Of a stretch of DNA of 64,000 bases, positions 7,741 through 16,858 are shown in pieces. How positions within the stretch are numbered: the stretch's first letter is position 1; each line of letters begins with the position of its first letter. The stretch covers positions 248,001-312,000 of the forward strand of contig JASCPE010000002.1 of the NCBI GenBank assembly GCA_029959865.1. Reading direction: 5' to 3'. The translations under genes were made by a program, and so were the position numbers. The notes under the pieces were generated by a model, which saw nothing but the letters and a program-made list of their open reading frames with translations, was not told the origin of the DNA and searched no databases. The DNA is from Microbacteriaceae bacterium PS02070. Lineage in GTDB: Bacteria > Actinomycetota > Actinomycetes > Actinomycetales > Microbacteriaceae.

Positions 7741-8781
7741 GTGTCTGAGAACCCGGAGATCACGCCCGACGCTGTTGCTGCGGCCGTCGACGATGCCCTC
7801 GCGGCGATCGCGTCGGCCTCCTCGACCGCGGAGTTGAAGAGCGTCCGCCATGACCACACCGCCGAGGGGTCTCCGCTCGCGCGATTGAACGCGCAGATGC
7901 GCCACGTTCCCAAGGAGCACAAGGCGGAGTTCGGCAAGCTCGTCGGTCAGGCACGCGGGCGTGTCACCCAGGCATTCGCCGCGCGCGAGGCAGAGATCGC
8001 CGAGGCCGAGACGGCGACCAAGCTCGAGTCCGAGCGCATTGATATCACCGCCGTCGCCGAGCGCGCCCGCGTCGGCGCGCGCCACCCGTTGACGCTCCTT
8101 CAGGACCAGATCGGCGACATCTTCGTCGGTATGGGGTGGGAGATCGCTGAGGGGCCCGAACTCGAGCACGAGTGGTACAACTTCGATGCCCTTAATCTCG
8201 ACGCCGATCACCCCGCACGCCAGATGCAGGACACGTTCTATGTCGACCCGGTCGAGCGCCACCTCGTCCTCCGCACGCAGACGAGCCCCGTGCAGATGCG
8301 CGCGATGCTCACGCGCGAGCTCCCGATCTACGTCATCTCGCCCGGTCGCGTGTACCGCACGGACGAGTTCGACGCGACCCACCTGCCCGTCTTCAGTCAG
8401 TTCGAGGGCCTCGTCGTCGACAAGGGCATCACGATGGCGCATCTGCGTGGCACCCTCGACCACGTCGCCCGTGCCCTCTTCGGAGCCGAGGCGAAGACGC
8501 GTTTCCGCGCGAACTACTTCCCGTTCACCGAGCCGTCCGCTGAGCTCGATCTCTGGCACCCGACCTTCAAGGGGGGCGCACGCTGGATCGAGTGGGGCGG
8601 GTGCGGCATGGTCAACCCGAATGTGCTGCGGTCGGCGGGTATCGACCCGGAGGTGTATTCCGGCTTCGCGTTCGGCATGGGGATCGAGCGGACCCTGATG
8701 TTCCGCTCCGACGTGAAGGATATGCGTGACATGGCCGAGGGTGATGTCCGCTTCAGTGAGCAGTTCGGAATGGTGGTCTGA
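7741..8781 (+). CDS. pheS: Phenylalanine-tRNA ligase alpha subunit
   Basis: 346 residues from GTG 7741; the GTG at 7717 is in frame but lies upstream of the -10 box. The N-terminal coiled-coil arm of about 90 residues precedes the class II catalytic core. Motif 2 appears around SPGRVYRTDEFDATHLPVFSQ and motif 3 is GFAFGMGIERTLM; MGWEIAEGPELEHEWYNFDAL and HPARQMQDTFYV are family signatures. It joins with PheT in an alpha2beta2 enzyme charging tRNA-Phe. The stop overlaps the pheT start (TGATG). Confidence 0.97.
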   Translation: MSENPEITPDAVAAAVDDALAAIASASSTAELKSVRHDHTAEGSPLARLNAQMRHVPKEHKAEFGKLVGQARGRVTQAFAAREAEIAEAETATKLESERIDITAVAERARVGARHPLTLLQDQIGDIFVGMGWEIAEGPELEHEWYNFDALNLDADHPARQMQDTFYVDPVERHLVLRTQTSPVQMRAMLTRELPIYVISPGRVYRTDEFDATHLPVFSQFEGLVVDKGITMAHLRGTLDHVARALFGAEAKTRFRANYFPFTEPSAELDLWHPTFKGGARWIEWGGCGMVNPNVLRSAGIDPEVYSGFAFGMGIERTLMFRSDVKDMRDMAEGDVRFSEQFGMVV

Positions 8782-11291
8782 TGCGCGTCCCGCTCTCTTG
8801 GTTGCGCGAGTACGTTGACGTTCCGGCGGATGCGACGCCCGAGGACGTTCTCGCGGCGATGGTCGCCGTCGGGTTCGAGGAGGAGGAGACCCTCGGTTTC
8901 GACCTGCAGGGTCCGATCGTGGTCGGTCAGGTCCTCGAGTTCACCCCGGAGCCCCAGTCCAACGGCAAGACGATTCGCTGGTGCCAGGTCGACGTCGGCG
9001 AAGCGAACGGCGGCGTCCGCGGCATCGTCTGCGGCGCGAGCAACTTCTTCGAAGGGGACAAGGTCGTTGTCACCCTGCCCGGCGCCGTGCTGCCGGGCCC
9101 CTTCCCGATCGCTGGGCGCAAGACGTACGGCCACGTCTCCGACGGGATGATCGCGTCGGCCAAAGAGCTGGGGCTCGGCGACGAGCACTCCGGCATCCTG
9201 CGGTTGACCGAGCTGGGCCTTGACCCGGAGGTCGGCACTGACGCGCTCGCGCTCCTGGGTTTGGATGACACGGGCGTCGACATCAACGTCACGCCCGACC
9301 GCGGCTACGCGCTCTCGATCCGAGGCGTTGCCCGCGAGTACTCGCACTCCACCGGCGCCGATTTCCGCGATCCAGGCCTGCGGGCGTGGGGCGAACTGCA
9401 GCAGCCCGAGGGCGGGTTCGACATCACGATTCGCGATGATGCTCCGCTTCGTGGTCGTGTCGGTGCGAGCGAGTTCGTGGTGCGCATCGTCCGCGGAGTC
9501 GACCCGACACGGCCGACCCCGCCGTGGATGGTGGCGCGCCTGACGCTTGCGGGGATCCGCTCGCTCGGCATCCTCATCGACATCACCAACTACGTCATGC
9601 TCGAGCTCGGCAATCCCATCCACGGGTATGACCTCGATACCCTCACCGGCGGGATCACCGTTCGCCGCGCGGAGGCAGGGGAGACCCTGGAGACCCTCGA
9701 CGGGAAGACGCGCCAACTCTCCACCGAGGATCTGCTCATCACCGACGAGTCCGGGCCGATCGGCCTGGCCGGAGTCATGGGTGGGGGCACCACTGAGATG
9801 ACCGAGGTCACCCGCAACGTCCTCATCGAGGCGGCGATCTTCGACACGGTCTCGATCGCGCGCACCGCCCGTCGCCACAAACTGCCGTCCGAAGCCTCGC
9901 GCCGATTCGAGCGCGGGGTGGATCCGCTGATTCCTTTCATCGCCGCGCGCCGCGTTGCCGACCTCATGGTGGAACTCGCCGGAGGCACGCTCGACAACGA
10001 GGTCGGTGGCGCCCTATTCGCCGAAGTGATCCAGACGGCGATCGAATTGCCGCACGGATTCGTCCAGGGGGTCATTGGCGTCGACTACGCGCCCACGGAG
10101 ATCGTCTCCGCCCTCACCACGATCGGCTGCACCGTTGATGAGTCGGCGGAGAGCTGGTGGGTGACCCCGCCGAGCTGGCGCCCGGACCTGACCGACAAGT
10201 GGACGCTCGCGGAGGAGGTCGCCCGCATCGACGGGTACGACCGCATCCCGTCGAAGATTCCGCTCCCTCCCTCGGGCCGCGGCTTCACACCCGCCCAGAG
10301 CGGTCGTCGGAGGGTAGCGAATGCCCTCGCCGCAGCCGGCTTCGTGGAGACGCCGTCCTTCGGTTTCACCACGGAGGCGCAGAACGACCTGCACGGTTCC
10401 GCGACGGGTGAGCACCTGCCGTCCGTGCAGCTCGCGAATCCGCTCGACGGCCAGGCGCCGTACCTCCGTCGCTCGCTGATTCCCGGACTTCTCCAGATCG
10501 CGCATCGCAACGTCTCCCGAGGTTTCGGCGATCTGTCGCTCTTCGAAACCGGCACGGTCTTCCTGCCGGAGCCGGGCGTGGCTTACGGTACCGATGAGGT
10601 GCCCGCTGCCGCGGTTCGCCCGGATCGCGAGACTCTCGCGGCGCTGGATGCCGCGATCCCGCCGCAGAAGCGCCACGTCGCCGTTCTGCTCACCGGGAAC
10701 GTCGTCGCCAAGCAGCCCGGGCAGCCCGCTGTCGCGGTCAGCGTCGGCGATGCGCTGGATGCTGTGCGCACGATCGCGCGCGCGGCTGGCGTCGACATCC
10801 AGGTCGTTCAGACGCAGCGCGCTGCGCTGCACCCGGGGCGCGCCGGCGTCCTCATCGCGCGTGACGAAGAGGTGGGCTACATCGGCGAGGTCCTGCCGTC
10901 GGTGTCCGCCGATGCGGACCTCCCCGGCCGTGTCGTTGTCGCGGAGCTTGACCTTGACCGGGTGCTCGCGCTCGCCGGCAGCCGCGTCGTCGCGGAGTCC
11001 CTCTCGGGCTACCCGCCGGCGACGCAGGACGTATCGCTCGTCGTGAACGCGGACATCCCCGCGGCGCAGGTGCGCGAGACCTTCGTTGGCGGTGCCGGCG
11101 ACCTCCTCGAATCCGCGCGTCTGGTCGACGACTACCGTGGCGAGGGAGTGCCCGAGGGCTTCAAGAGCCTCACGTTCGCACTCGTCTTCCGCGCTCCCGA
11201 CCGTACGCTGACCGCGGCGGAAGCGACCGAGGCGAAGCTCGCCGGCGTCGCCCGCGCCTCCGAATCGTTGGGCGCCACCCTCCGCGACTGA
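8781..11291 (+). CDS. pheT: Phenylalanine-tRNA ligase beta subunit
   Basis: 836 residues, full length. It has an N-terminal start MRVPLSWLREYVDVP, an OB-fold tRNA-binding domain (about 40-155), a B3/B4 editing domain that hydrolyses mischarged Tyr-tRNA (around 220-400), a B5 domain (around 425-500), a catalytic-like core, and a C-terminal FDX-ACB anticodon-binding domain (about 740-836, SGYPPATQDVSLVVN to LTFALVFRAPDRTLT). The ATG overlaps the pheS stop by one base. It ends with a likely terminator and then a convergent ATPase gene. Confidence 0.97.
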   Translation: MRVPLSWLREYVDVPADATPEDVLAAMVAVGFEEEETLGFDLQGPIVVGQVLEFTPEPQSNGKTIRWCQVDVGEANGGVRGIVCGASNFFEGDKVVVTLPGAVLPGPFPIAGRKTYGHVSDGMIASAKELGLGDEHSGILRLTELGLDPEVGTDALALLGLDDTGVDINVTPDRGYALSIRGVAREYSHSTGADFRDPGLRAWGELQQPEGGFDITIRDDAPLRGRVGASEFVVRIVRGVDPTRPTPPWMVARLTLAGIRSLGILIDITNYVMLELGNPIHGYDLDTLTGGITVRRAEAGETLETLDGKTRQLSTEDLLITDESGPIGLAGVMGGGTTEMTEVTRNVLIEAAIFDTVSIARTARRHKLPSEASRRFERGVDPLIPFIAARRVADLMVELAGGTLDNEVGGALFAEVIQTAIELPHGFVQGVIGVDYAPTEIVSALTTIGCTVDESAESWWVTPPSWRPDLTDKWTLAEEVARIDGYDRIPSKIPLPPSGRGFTPAQSGRRRVANALAAAGFVETPSFGFTTEAQNDLHGSATGEHLPSVQLANPLDGQAPYLRRSLIPGLLQIAHRNVSRGFGDLSLFETGTVFLPEPGVAYGTDEVPAAAVRPDRETLAALDAAIPPQKRHVAVLLTGNVVAKQPGQPAVAVSVGDALDAVRTIARAAGVDIQVVQTQRAALHPGRAGVLIARDEEVGYIGEVLPSVSADADLPGRVVVAELDLDRVLALAGSRVVAESLSGYPPATQDVSLVVNADIPAAQVRETFVGGAGDLLESARLVDDYRGEGVPEGFKSLTFALVFRAPDRTLTAAEATEAKLAGVARASESLGATLRD

Positions 11292-11328
11292 CCCCGCCCG
11301 GCCCCGGTGCGCCTTTTTCCCAGTCTCA
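11271..11328 (+). terminator. Possible terminator at the end of pheT
   Basis: GGCG-c-CACC (11271-11279) can pair with GGTGCGCC (11316-11323), which is followed directly by five T. The loop is long (about 36 nt) and GC-rich and may fold further. The 5' arm lies inside the last codons of pheT. It fits a terminator facing the convergent ATPase gene. Confidence 0.5.
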
Positions 11329-12450
11329 GCGGCGGCCCCAGTTCCAGGGTGGGACGTCGAGGAAACCCTGGCCATGAACGCGGGTGCCGGCAGAGGTCTT
11401 CTCGAGTTCGACGCGCGCGGCCGATTCCAGGGCGTCGACGAGTTCGGATGCGTGTGAGACGACGATGACCTGCGCCTGCTGGGCAGCGACGCCGATGAGG
11501 TTCGCGAGCGCCGGCAGGAGCTCGCGGTGAAGGCTCGATTCGGGCTCGTTCAAGATCAGCAAGGGAGCGGGCCGCGCCGGCAGAAGCGCGGCGCACAGGA
11601 GCAGGTAGCGCAAGGTCCCGTCGGAGAGCTCCGCCGCCTGAAGGGGGCGCAGGATCCCGGGCTGACGCAGGGCCAGCCGAAAGACGCCGTCCGCGACGTG
11701 GACCTCGACGCGACTGCCCGGAAAAGCCTGGTCGACCGCGCGGTCCAGGGCATCGCCGTGCCCGGCATCAGCGATGGTCGCCCAGGTCGCGGCGAGCGTC
11801 GCGCCATCGTGGGACAGCACCGGGGAGCGAGTCCCCACCTGGGGGAGACGTGCGGGTGCGTCCAGGTCGACGCGAAAGTGGTCGTAGAAGCGCCAGCGGT
11901 TGAGTGTCCGCCGCATCGTCAGCAACTCGGGCGCGGTATCGCCGTCGGCAAGGTCCGTGATGATCGACTCCCACGGTGCGAGCTGCTGATCAAGTTCGAC
12001 CCAGCGGCCGTCCCGGACCCGAGTGTTTGCGCGCAGGCGATCGATGAGAAGGGTCGCCGGCTTCGCGACAGCACCGGCGAAGACCTGCTCCCGCTTGATC
12101 TCCGGGTCGCGCGCGAAGAAGCTCCCCTGATCGACCTGGGGGATCCCGAGGTCGACAAGATAGCCGAGCTCGTCCGAGCTGAAGCCCAGCTGAACGGCGA
12201 TCGGGCCCTTGCGCACTGTGCCCTGCGAGCCGCCTGCCTCGGGTCCCGCCCACAGCACGGACGACAAGCCTCCCTCCCGCGCGACCTGCGCGATGAGGTC
12301 GCCACGGGCCCCGGCGGCGAGGAGGCGGAGTGCTCGGTAGAGGTTGGACTTGCCCGAGCCGTTGGGTCCGGTGACGACTGTCAGAGGGGCCAGCGGCACG
12401 ACGACGTCTCGGAGAGAGCGATATCCGGATACGGCAAGAGTGGTCAGCAC
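11326..12450 (-). CDS. AAA family ATPase (RecF/SMC-like)
   Basis: 374 residues from a GTG (12450), starting with VSGYRSLRDVVVPLAPLTVV, the typical opening of AAA_21/RecF-like ATPases. Walker A is GPNGSGKSN at about 32-40. The ABC-like signature region is LSDGTLRYLLLCAALL, Walker B is PLLILNEPESSLH, and the D/H-loop region is QVIVVSHASELVDAL. The middle part (about 100-260) is an insert with no recognised domain. These stand-alone ATPases resemble the ATPase half of Old/Gabija-like or DUF2813 systems, but no nuclease or helicase partner lies next to it, so a defence role is not supported. It is divergent from the ABC export genes. Confidence 0.75.
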   Translation of the reverse strand: MLTTLAVSGYRSLRDVVVPLAPLTVVTGPNGSGKSNLYRALRLLAAGARGDLIAQVAREGGLSSVLWAGPEAGGSQGTVRKGPIAVQLGFSSDELGYLVDLGIPQVDQGSFFARDPEIKREQVFAGAVAKPATLLIDRLRANTRVRDGRWVELDQQLAPWESIITDLADGDTAPELLTMRRTLNRWRFYDHFRVDLDAPARLPQVGTRSPVLSHDGATLAATWATIADAGHGDALDRAVDQAFPGSRVEVHVADGVFRLALRQPGILRPLQAAELSDGTLRYLLLCAALLPARPAPLLILNEPESSLHRELLPALANLIGVAAQQAQVIVVSHASELVDALESAARVELEKTSAGTRVHGQGFLDVPPWNWGRR

Positions 12451-12498
12451 ACCGGTACTGTCGCACACGCGACAGACAGTGCCGCTACGGTGGGTCGG

Positions 12499-13356
12499 GT
12501 GAGTGACAGTCCCGAACCCGTCCCCGCCGATCCCGTTCTCCCCCCACCGACCGCCTCGCCGTTGGCCCGCGCACAGGCGGACGCCCCGCCCGACGACCAC
12601 ACAGTCCCCGCCTTGCGCACCGACGATCTGACCAAGCGATTCGGTGACAAGACAGCTGTGGACGCGGCGAGCCTCGTCGTCCCGACCGGCTCGTTCTACG
12701 GTCTCGTCGGGCCCAACGGTGCAGGTAAGACGACGTTCCTCTCGATGGTGACGGGGCTTCTGCGTCCGGACGCCGGCACCGCGCAGGTGCACGGCATTGA
12801 CGTGTGGCGCGACCCCATCGCGGCCAAACGCCAGCTCGGTAACCTGGCCGATGGCGTGCGTCTGTTCGACCGGCTCACCGGCGAGCAGCTCATCACCTAC
12901 ACCGCCATGATGTTCTCGGTGCCGCGGGAGGACATCGCCCCTCGCGTGGCCGATCTCCTGGCACTGATGGACTTAGAGGATGCCGCAGGCAAGATTGTCG
13001 CGGACTATTCGGCCGGCATGACGAAGAAGGTGGCGCTCGCCTGCGCCCTGGTGCACGCGCCGCGCCTTCTCGTCCTCGACGAGCCCTTCGAAGCGGTTGA
13101 TCCCGTGTCGGCGGCCAACATCGAAGACGTCCTGCGCAGCTACACGGCCTCGGGTGGCACGATCATCGTCTCGAGCCACTCGATGGATCTCGTGCAGCGC
13201 ATGTGCGATCACGTCGCCATCATGGCGAACGGGCGGGTGCTCACCGCCGGCACGGTCGCCGATGTCCGCGGGGAGATGTCACTCCAGGATCGCTTCCTCT
13301 CACTCGTCGGCGGCCGCCACTACTCGGAAGGACCGTCGTGGTTGCGACCGTCCTGA
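12499..13356 (+). CDS. ABC exporter ATP-binding protein
   Basis: 285 residues from GTG 12499; TACGGT at 12486-12491 lies 7 nt upstream, suggesting a leaderless mRNA. An unusual Pro/Ala-rich lead of about 40 residues precedes the nucleotide-binding domain. Walker A is GPNGAGKTT. The signature is degenerate, YSAGMTKKVALACAL in place of LSGGQ. Walker B is LLVLDEPFEAVDP and the switch His lies in IIVSSHSMDLV. It overlaps the following permease gene by 19 nt, so the two form an ABC-2 type export module. The substrate is unknown. Confidence 0.85.
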   Translation: MSDSPEPVPADPVLPPPTASPLARAQADAPPDDHTVPALRTDDLTKRFGDKTAVDAASLVVPTGSFYGLVGPNGAGKTTFLSMVTGLLRPDAGTAQVHGIDVWRDPIAAKRQLGNLADGVRLFDRLTGEQLITYTAMMFSVPREDIAPRVADLLALMDLEDAAGKIVADYSAGMTKKVALACALVHAPRLLVLDEPFEAVDPVSAANIEDVLRSYTASGGTIIVSSHSMDLVQRMCDHVAIMANGRVLTAGTVADVRGEMSLQDRFLSLVGGRHYSEGPSWLRPS

Positions 13357-14924
13357 AGCTGCGTTATCGCATCCTCGGAAACACGTTCGCCGGTCGCCCC
13401 TGGTCGCTTGTCGGCTTCATCCTCGGGTCGATCTGGGGCCTCGGCGCCGTGGGTCTCGCGATTGCCGCCATCGTCGGCCTCGCGCTGTTCGAAGGTCTCG
13501 ATACCGCCCGCACGGCGGTCGTCATCGCCGGAGCGGCGCTGCTGCTCGGGTGGGTGCTCGGTCCGATTCTCGTCGCCGGCACCGACAGCATCATCAGTGC
13601 GGATCAGTTGGCGCAGTTCCCGTTCAGCCGCGCCGATGTCATGCGCCTGCTCACCGCGATCGGGCTGGCCGGGATCCCCGGTATCGCAGCAAGCATCATC
13701 GGCATCGCGAGCATCGGCCTGTGGCTACGATGGCCGCTGGCCGCGCTGACAGCGATCCCGTGCGTCGCGATCGCTGTCCTCACGTGCGTCGTCGCGTCGC
13801 GCCTCGTGAACGCGGCGACGCAGAACTTGGGTAGTGCGCGAGGGCTGACCGAGATCGTGGGAACGATCTCCCTCGTCGCGATCCTCTGCATCGGGCCGAT
13901 CGTGGCCGGCGGCGCGACCTTGCTGTCCGGGCTCGCTTCCGATCCGTACGCCGCAGCCCAGCGTGTGGCGGACATCCTTGGATGGACGCCGCTCGGCGCC
14001 GCGTGGTCGGTGCCGGCGCAGGTCGCGAGCGGTCATCCACTGATCGCGCTCGCCCAGTTCGCCATCGCCGCACTCACGCTTGCCGCGCTGTGGTGGGCGT
14101 GGCGGCGCGCGCTGGACCTCGCGGCGATCTCACCGGCGCGCGCCCGGACTCGCAACGTAGGAGCGGGCAAGCTCGGCCTGTTCGGACGCGTCGGAACGGG
14201 CCCGCTGGGGGCGACATGGGCGCGGTCCCTGCGCAGTTGGATCCGCGACCCGCGCTATTCGCGCCAGCTGTTGCTCGTGCTCGTGATTCCCGCCATCTTT
14301 GCGTTCACCGGTGGCCTGGATGGATTCATGTTCCAATTCGCCCCCATCGTTGTGGCTCTGATCTTCTCGACCGTGGCCTACACCGAGGTCTCCTATGACG
14401 GCACGGCGTTCGCTTCCGTCATCTCCAGCGGCATCCGGGGCCGGGATGACCGCCTCGGCCGCCTCCTGGGCCTCGCCTGCGTCGCGATCCCGCTCCTCGC
14501 GCTCGCGTGCCTCGTGCCGCCCCTCGTGAGCGGCGAATGGAGCTATGCCGCGGTGACCACCGGTGTCGCGTGGGCAATCGCGTTGGCGGGCTTCGGTGTG
14601 TCGATGGTGTCGTCCGCCCTCATCATCTCGCCGGTGCCGGCGCCGGGCGACAACCCCTTCAAATCGGTGCCCGGGCAGACCTTTCTCAACGGGCTGCTCG
14701 TCTTCGTCGTCCTGGCGGCGACCCTCGTCCTCGCCCTCCCCGCGATCGTTCTCGGGATCGTCGCTGTGGTGACGAGCGACTCCGCACTGGCGTGGACGAC
14801 ATTGGGTGTCGGCGTGGTCTGGGGAATCGTCGTCGTCATCGTGGGAGTGCTGATCGGGGGCCGCGTGTTCGATCGCACCGCCCCCGACCTCCTCCAGCGC
14901 ATCAAGGCACTCCCGAACAACTAG
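13338..14924 (+). CDS. ABC exporter membrane protein, large
   Basis: 528 residues from GTG 13338, which has GGAAGG about 8 nt upstream inside the ATPase gene. About 12 hydrophobic segments are visible, in two sets separated by a cytoplasmic loop (ALDLAAISPARARTRNVGAG to WARSLRSWIRDPRYSRQ). The size and layout match ABC-2 permeases that act as one polypeptide with a single ATPase partner, as in some antibiotic or lipid exporters. I recognise no substrate-specific motif. It converges with the next export operon with one base between the stops. Confidence 0.8.
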   Translation: MVATVLKLRYRILGNTFAGRPWSLVGFILGSIWGLGAVGLAIAAIVGLALFEGLDTARTAVVIAGAALLLGWVLGPILVAGTDSIISADQLAQFPFSRADVMRLLTAIGLAGIPGIAASIIGIASIGLWLRWPLAALTAIPCVAIAVLTCVVASRLVNAATQNLGSARGLTEIVGTISLVAILCIGPIVAGGATLLSGLASDPYAAAQRVADILGWTPLGAAWSVPAQVASGHPLIALAQFAIAALTLAALWWAWRRALDLAAISPARARTRNVGAGKLGLFGRVGTGPLGATWARSLRSWIRDPRYSRQLLLVLVIPAIFAFTGGLDGFMFQFAPIVVALIFSTVAYTEVSYDGTAFASVISSGIRGRDDRLGRLLGLACVAIPLLALACLVPPLVSGEWSYAAVTTGVAWAIALAGFGVSMVSSALIISPVPAPGDNPFKSVPGQTFLNGLLVFVVLAATLVLALPAIVLGIVAVVTSDSALAWTTLGVGVVWGIVVVIVGVLIGGRVFDRTAPDLLQRIKALPNN

Positions 14925-14925
14925 C

Positions 14926-15678
14926 TCAGCGAAAGCGGCGTCCCTCGTCACTCCGGTACAGCCACACGCTGATCACGGTGAGGACGATCGTCCATGCGAC
15001 GATGCCGATGATGGCCCACAGTGGCACGCTCTGGCCGGTGGCTGCGGCGATGACGATCTCGCGCGCCTGACGGATCGGAAGACACTTCGACGCCGCATCG
15101 AGCCATTCCGGGAACACCTGCGGAGGGAGGAAGAGTCCGCCGCCGAAGGCGAGCAGGAACATCAGGACTTGGGTGATCGCGATCGCCGCCTTGGGGCCGG
15201 CGGTGACGCCGACGACAATGCCGATCAGTGCCGAGGGGACGGCGGTGACCACCACGAGCACGAACGCCAGCAGAAAGCGCAGCGGCGTGACTTCGGCGCT
15301 GGTGAACAGTCCACCGATGATCAGGAGCGGGATCATCGCGATGATCGAGATCGCAAGTGTCGCCACCATCAGCCCGATGATCCGCGACAGCGGGGGCGCA
15401 GGCAACGTCCGTAGGTAGGGCTCCCACGGCTTGGAACGGCGATCGGCGAGGTCCAGCCCGATCGAGAACAGCCCCGCGGACATGAAGGCGAAAACGGTCA
15501 TCGATGCGATGGCCGCGGTCGCGAACAGGGGGTTGCCGGTGACTTGGTCTTGGGGGAGGACGAAGAGGCAGAATGCGAGGGTGGGAAAGACAACCGCGCC
15601 GACGATCGCGATCGGCACCCGCGCGACTTCGATCAGGGTGTACTTGGCGTGAGTGCCGGCAAGGCTCAGGGTGCTCAT
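14926..15678 (-). CDS. ABC-2 type transporter permease
   Basis: 250 residues with six membrane helices in the usual ABC-2 order; the segment FGGGLFLPPQVFPEWLDAASKCLPIRQ is the conserved region before the last helix in the drug-export subgroup. It overlaps the upstream ATPase gene by 4 nt (start ATG inside the ATPase stop region), so the two are translated together. It is the last gene in an operon read from 17526 to 14926: membrane protein, regulator, ATPase, permease. Confidence 0.87.
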   Translation of the reverse strand: MSTLSLAGTHAKYTLIEVARVPIAIVGAVVFPTLAFCLFVLPQDQVTGNPLFATAAIASMTVFAFMSAGLFSIGLDLADRRSKPWEPYLRTLPAPPLSRIIGLMVATLAISIIAMIPLLIIGGLFTSAEVTPLRFLLAFVLVVVTAVPSALIGIVVGVTAGPKAAIAITQVLMFLLAFGGGLFLPPQVFPEWLDAASKCLPIRQAREIVIAAATGQSVPLWAIIGIVAWTIVLTVISVWLYRSDEGRRFR

Positions 15679-16562
15679 GCGGCGCCTCCCTTCGTGATGG
15701 TGAGGAACGCTTCCTCGAGGGTCGCGCCTCGAACGGTCAGGTCTTCGAACGGAAGGTCGTTGCGCACGAGCTGGCGCACGAGCGCGTCGGAGTCGCCGAC
15801 GACCGCGGTCAGCCTTCCTGCGTCATCGATGCTCACCAGAGCATCCGGCTCGATGCGTCGCACCTGATCTTCGGTGACGCCGCGCACGCGTACGTGCTGC
15901 CGGGCGACGCCCCGAATGATGGTGTCAAGGTCATCGTCCGCTCGTACCGTCCCCTGGTCGATGACGATGACGCGTTCGGCGAGCGCTTCGATCTCCTCGA
16001 GGTGGTGACTCGTGACGACGATCGCGCATCCCGAGGCGTGGCGTGCCCGCACGGCGTCCCACAGGACGCGGCGCGCATCGACGTCCATCCCGGTCGTCGG
16101 TTCGTCGAGGAGCACGAGCTCCGGGTTGCCGATGAACGCCAGGGCAACCGCGACGCGCCGCTGTTGACCTCCGGACAGGGAGCCGCACTGCTTGCCGAGG
16201 AACGGAGCGAGTTGGAACTCGTCGACGATCTGCTCGGTCGTCGCCGGCGCGGGATAGTGCGCCGCGACATAGCGCAACACCTCCGAAACCCGCAACGATT
16301 CGGGTAGTGCGGTCGCCTGCGGGGTGGATCCGAGCCGCACCCGTGAGGCGGCGTTTTTCGGATCCCCGCCGAACAGCTCAACACTTCCGCGTGTCGGCGC
16401 TCGAAGCCCTTCGACAAGGGTGAGGAAGGTCGTCTTCCCGGCGCCATTGGGGCCGAGCATCCCCACGCACTGCCCGGATTCCACCGCCACGGAGACGTCG
16501 TCAAGGGCGATCGTGTCACCGAACGTCTTGGTGACACTTTCGGCGCGGATGATGGTGCTCAT
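15675..16562 (-). CDS. ABC-2 exporter ATP-binding protein
   Basis: 295 residues. Walker A is GPNGAGKTT (about 36-44), the signature is LSGGQQRRVAVALAF, and Walker B is LVLLDEPTTGMDVDAR, with IVVTSHHLEEIEAL carrying the switch His. The C-terminal 80 residues (from VARQHVRVRGVTEDQV) form the small beta domain common in CcmA/DrrA-like exporters. It overlaps the regulator gene upstream (16559) and the permease downstream by 4 nt each, a fully coupled arrangement. Confidence 0.92.
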   Translation of the reverse strand: MSTIIRAESVTKTFGDTIALDDVSVAVESGQCVGMLGPNGAGKTTFLTLVEGLRAPTRGSVELFGGDPKNAASRVRLGSTPQATALPESLRVSEVLRYVAAHYPAPATTEQIVDEFQLAPFLGKQCGSLSGGQQRRVAVALAFIGNPELVLLDEPTTGMDVDARRVLWDAVRARHASGCAIVVTSHHLEEIEALAERVIVIDQGTVRADDDLDTIIRGVARQHVRVRGVTEDQVRRIEPDALVSIDDAGRLTAVVGDSDALVRQLVRNDLPFEDLTVRGATLEEAFLTITKGGAA

Positions 16563-16858
16563 GAGGTCCCTCCCAGGAGTTCGATGAGGTCGCGACGGTA
16601 CTGATGAAAGGCGGCACGGCCGCTGTGAGTGATCGTGATGAAGGTGACGGGCTTTCGGCCATGGAATTCCTTTGTCAGCTCCACGTAACCGGCCGCCTCC
16701 AGCTTTGCGAGGTGGGTGGTCAGGTTGCCGGCGGTCATCCCGAGGAGTTTCGCCAAGGTGGGGAAGGTCATGGCGTCGCCGGAGGTGAGGCCGGTATCCA
16801 GGCTGGTCATGATCCGCAGCCGGGCGGGCGCATGGATGACAGGGTCGAGATCGGTCAT
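16559..16858 (-). CDS. Winged-helix transcriptional regulator
   Basis: 99 residues. The sequence LRIMTSLDTGLTSGDAMTFPTLAKLLGMTAGNLTTHLAKLEAAGYVELTKEF is a MarR/ArsR-like winged helix, with TAGNLTTHLAKLEAAGYV as the recognition helix and the wing at GRKPVTFITIT. This belongs to the 'transcriptional regulator, DUF-type wHTH' group often found with small ABC-2 exporters. It has no ligand-binding domain beyond a short C-terminal helix for dimerisation. It overlaps both neighbours by 4 nt and is therefore made with the transporter; the operator at 17527-17549 is its most likely target. Confidence 0.85.
   Translation of the reverse strand: MTDLDPVIHAPARLRIMTSLDTGLTSGDAMTFPTLAKLLGMTAGNLTTHLAKLEAAGYVELTKEFHGRKPVTFITITHSGRAAFHQYRRDLIELLGGTS

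Noticed and set aside
11326..12450. AAA ATPase as part of an anti-phage defence system
   Set aside because: No nuclease, helicase or TOPRIM partner is adjacent, and the neighbours are pheT and ABC export genes. A stand-alone role remains possible.
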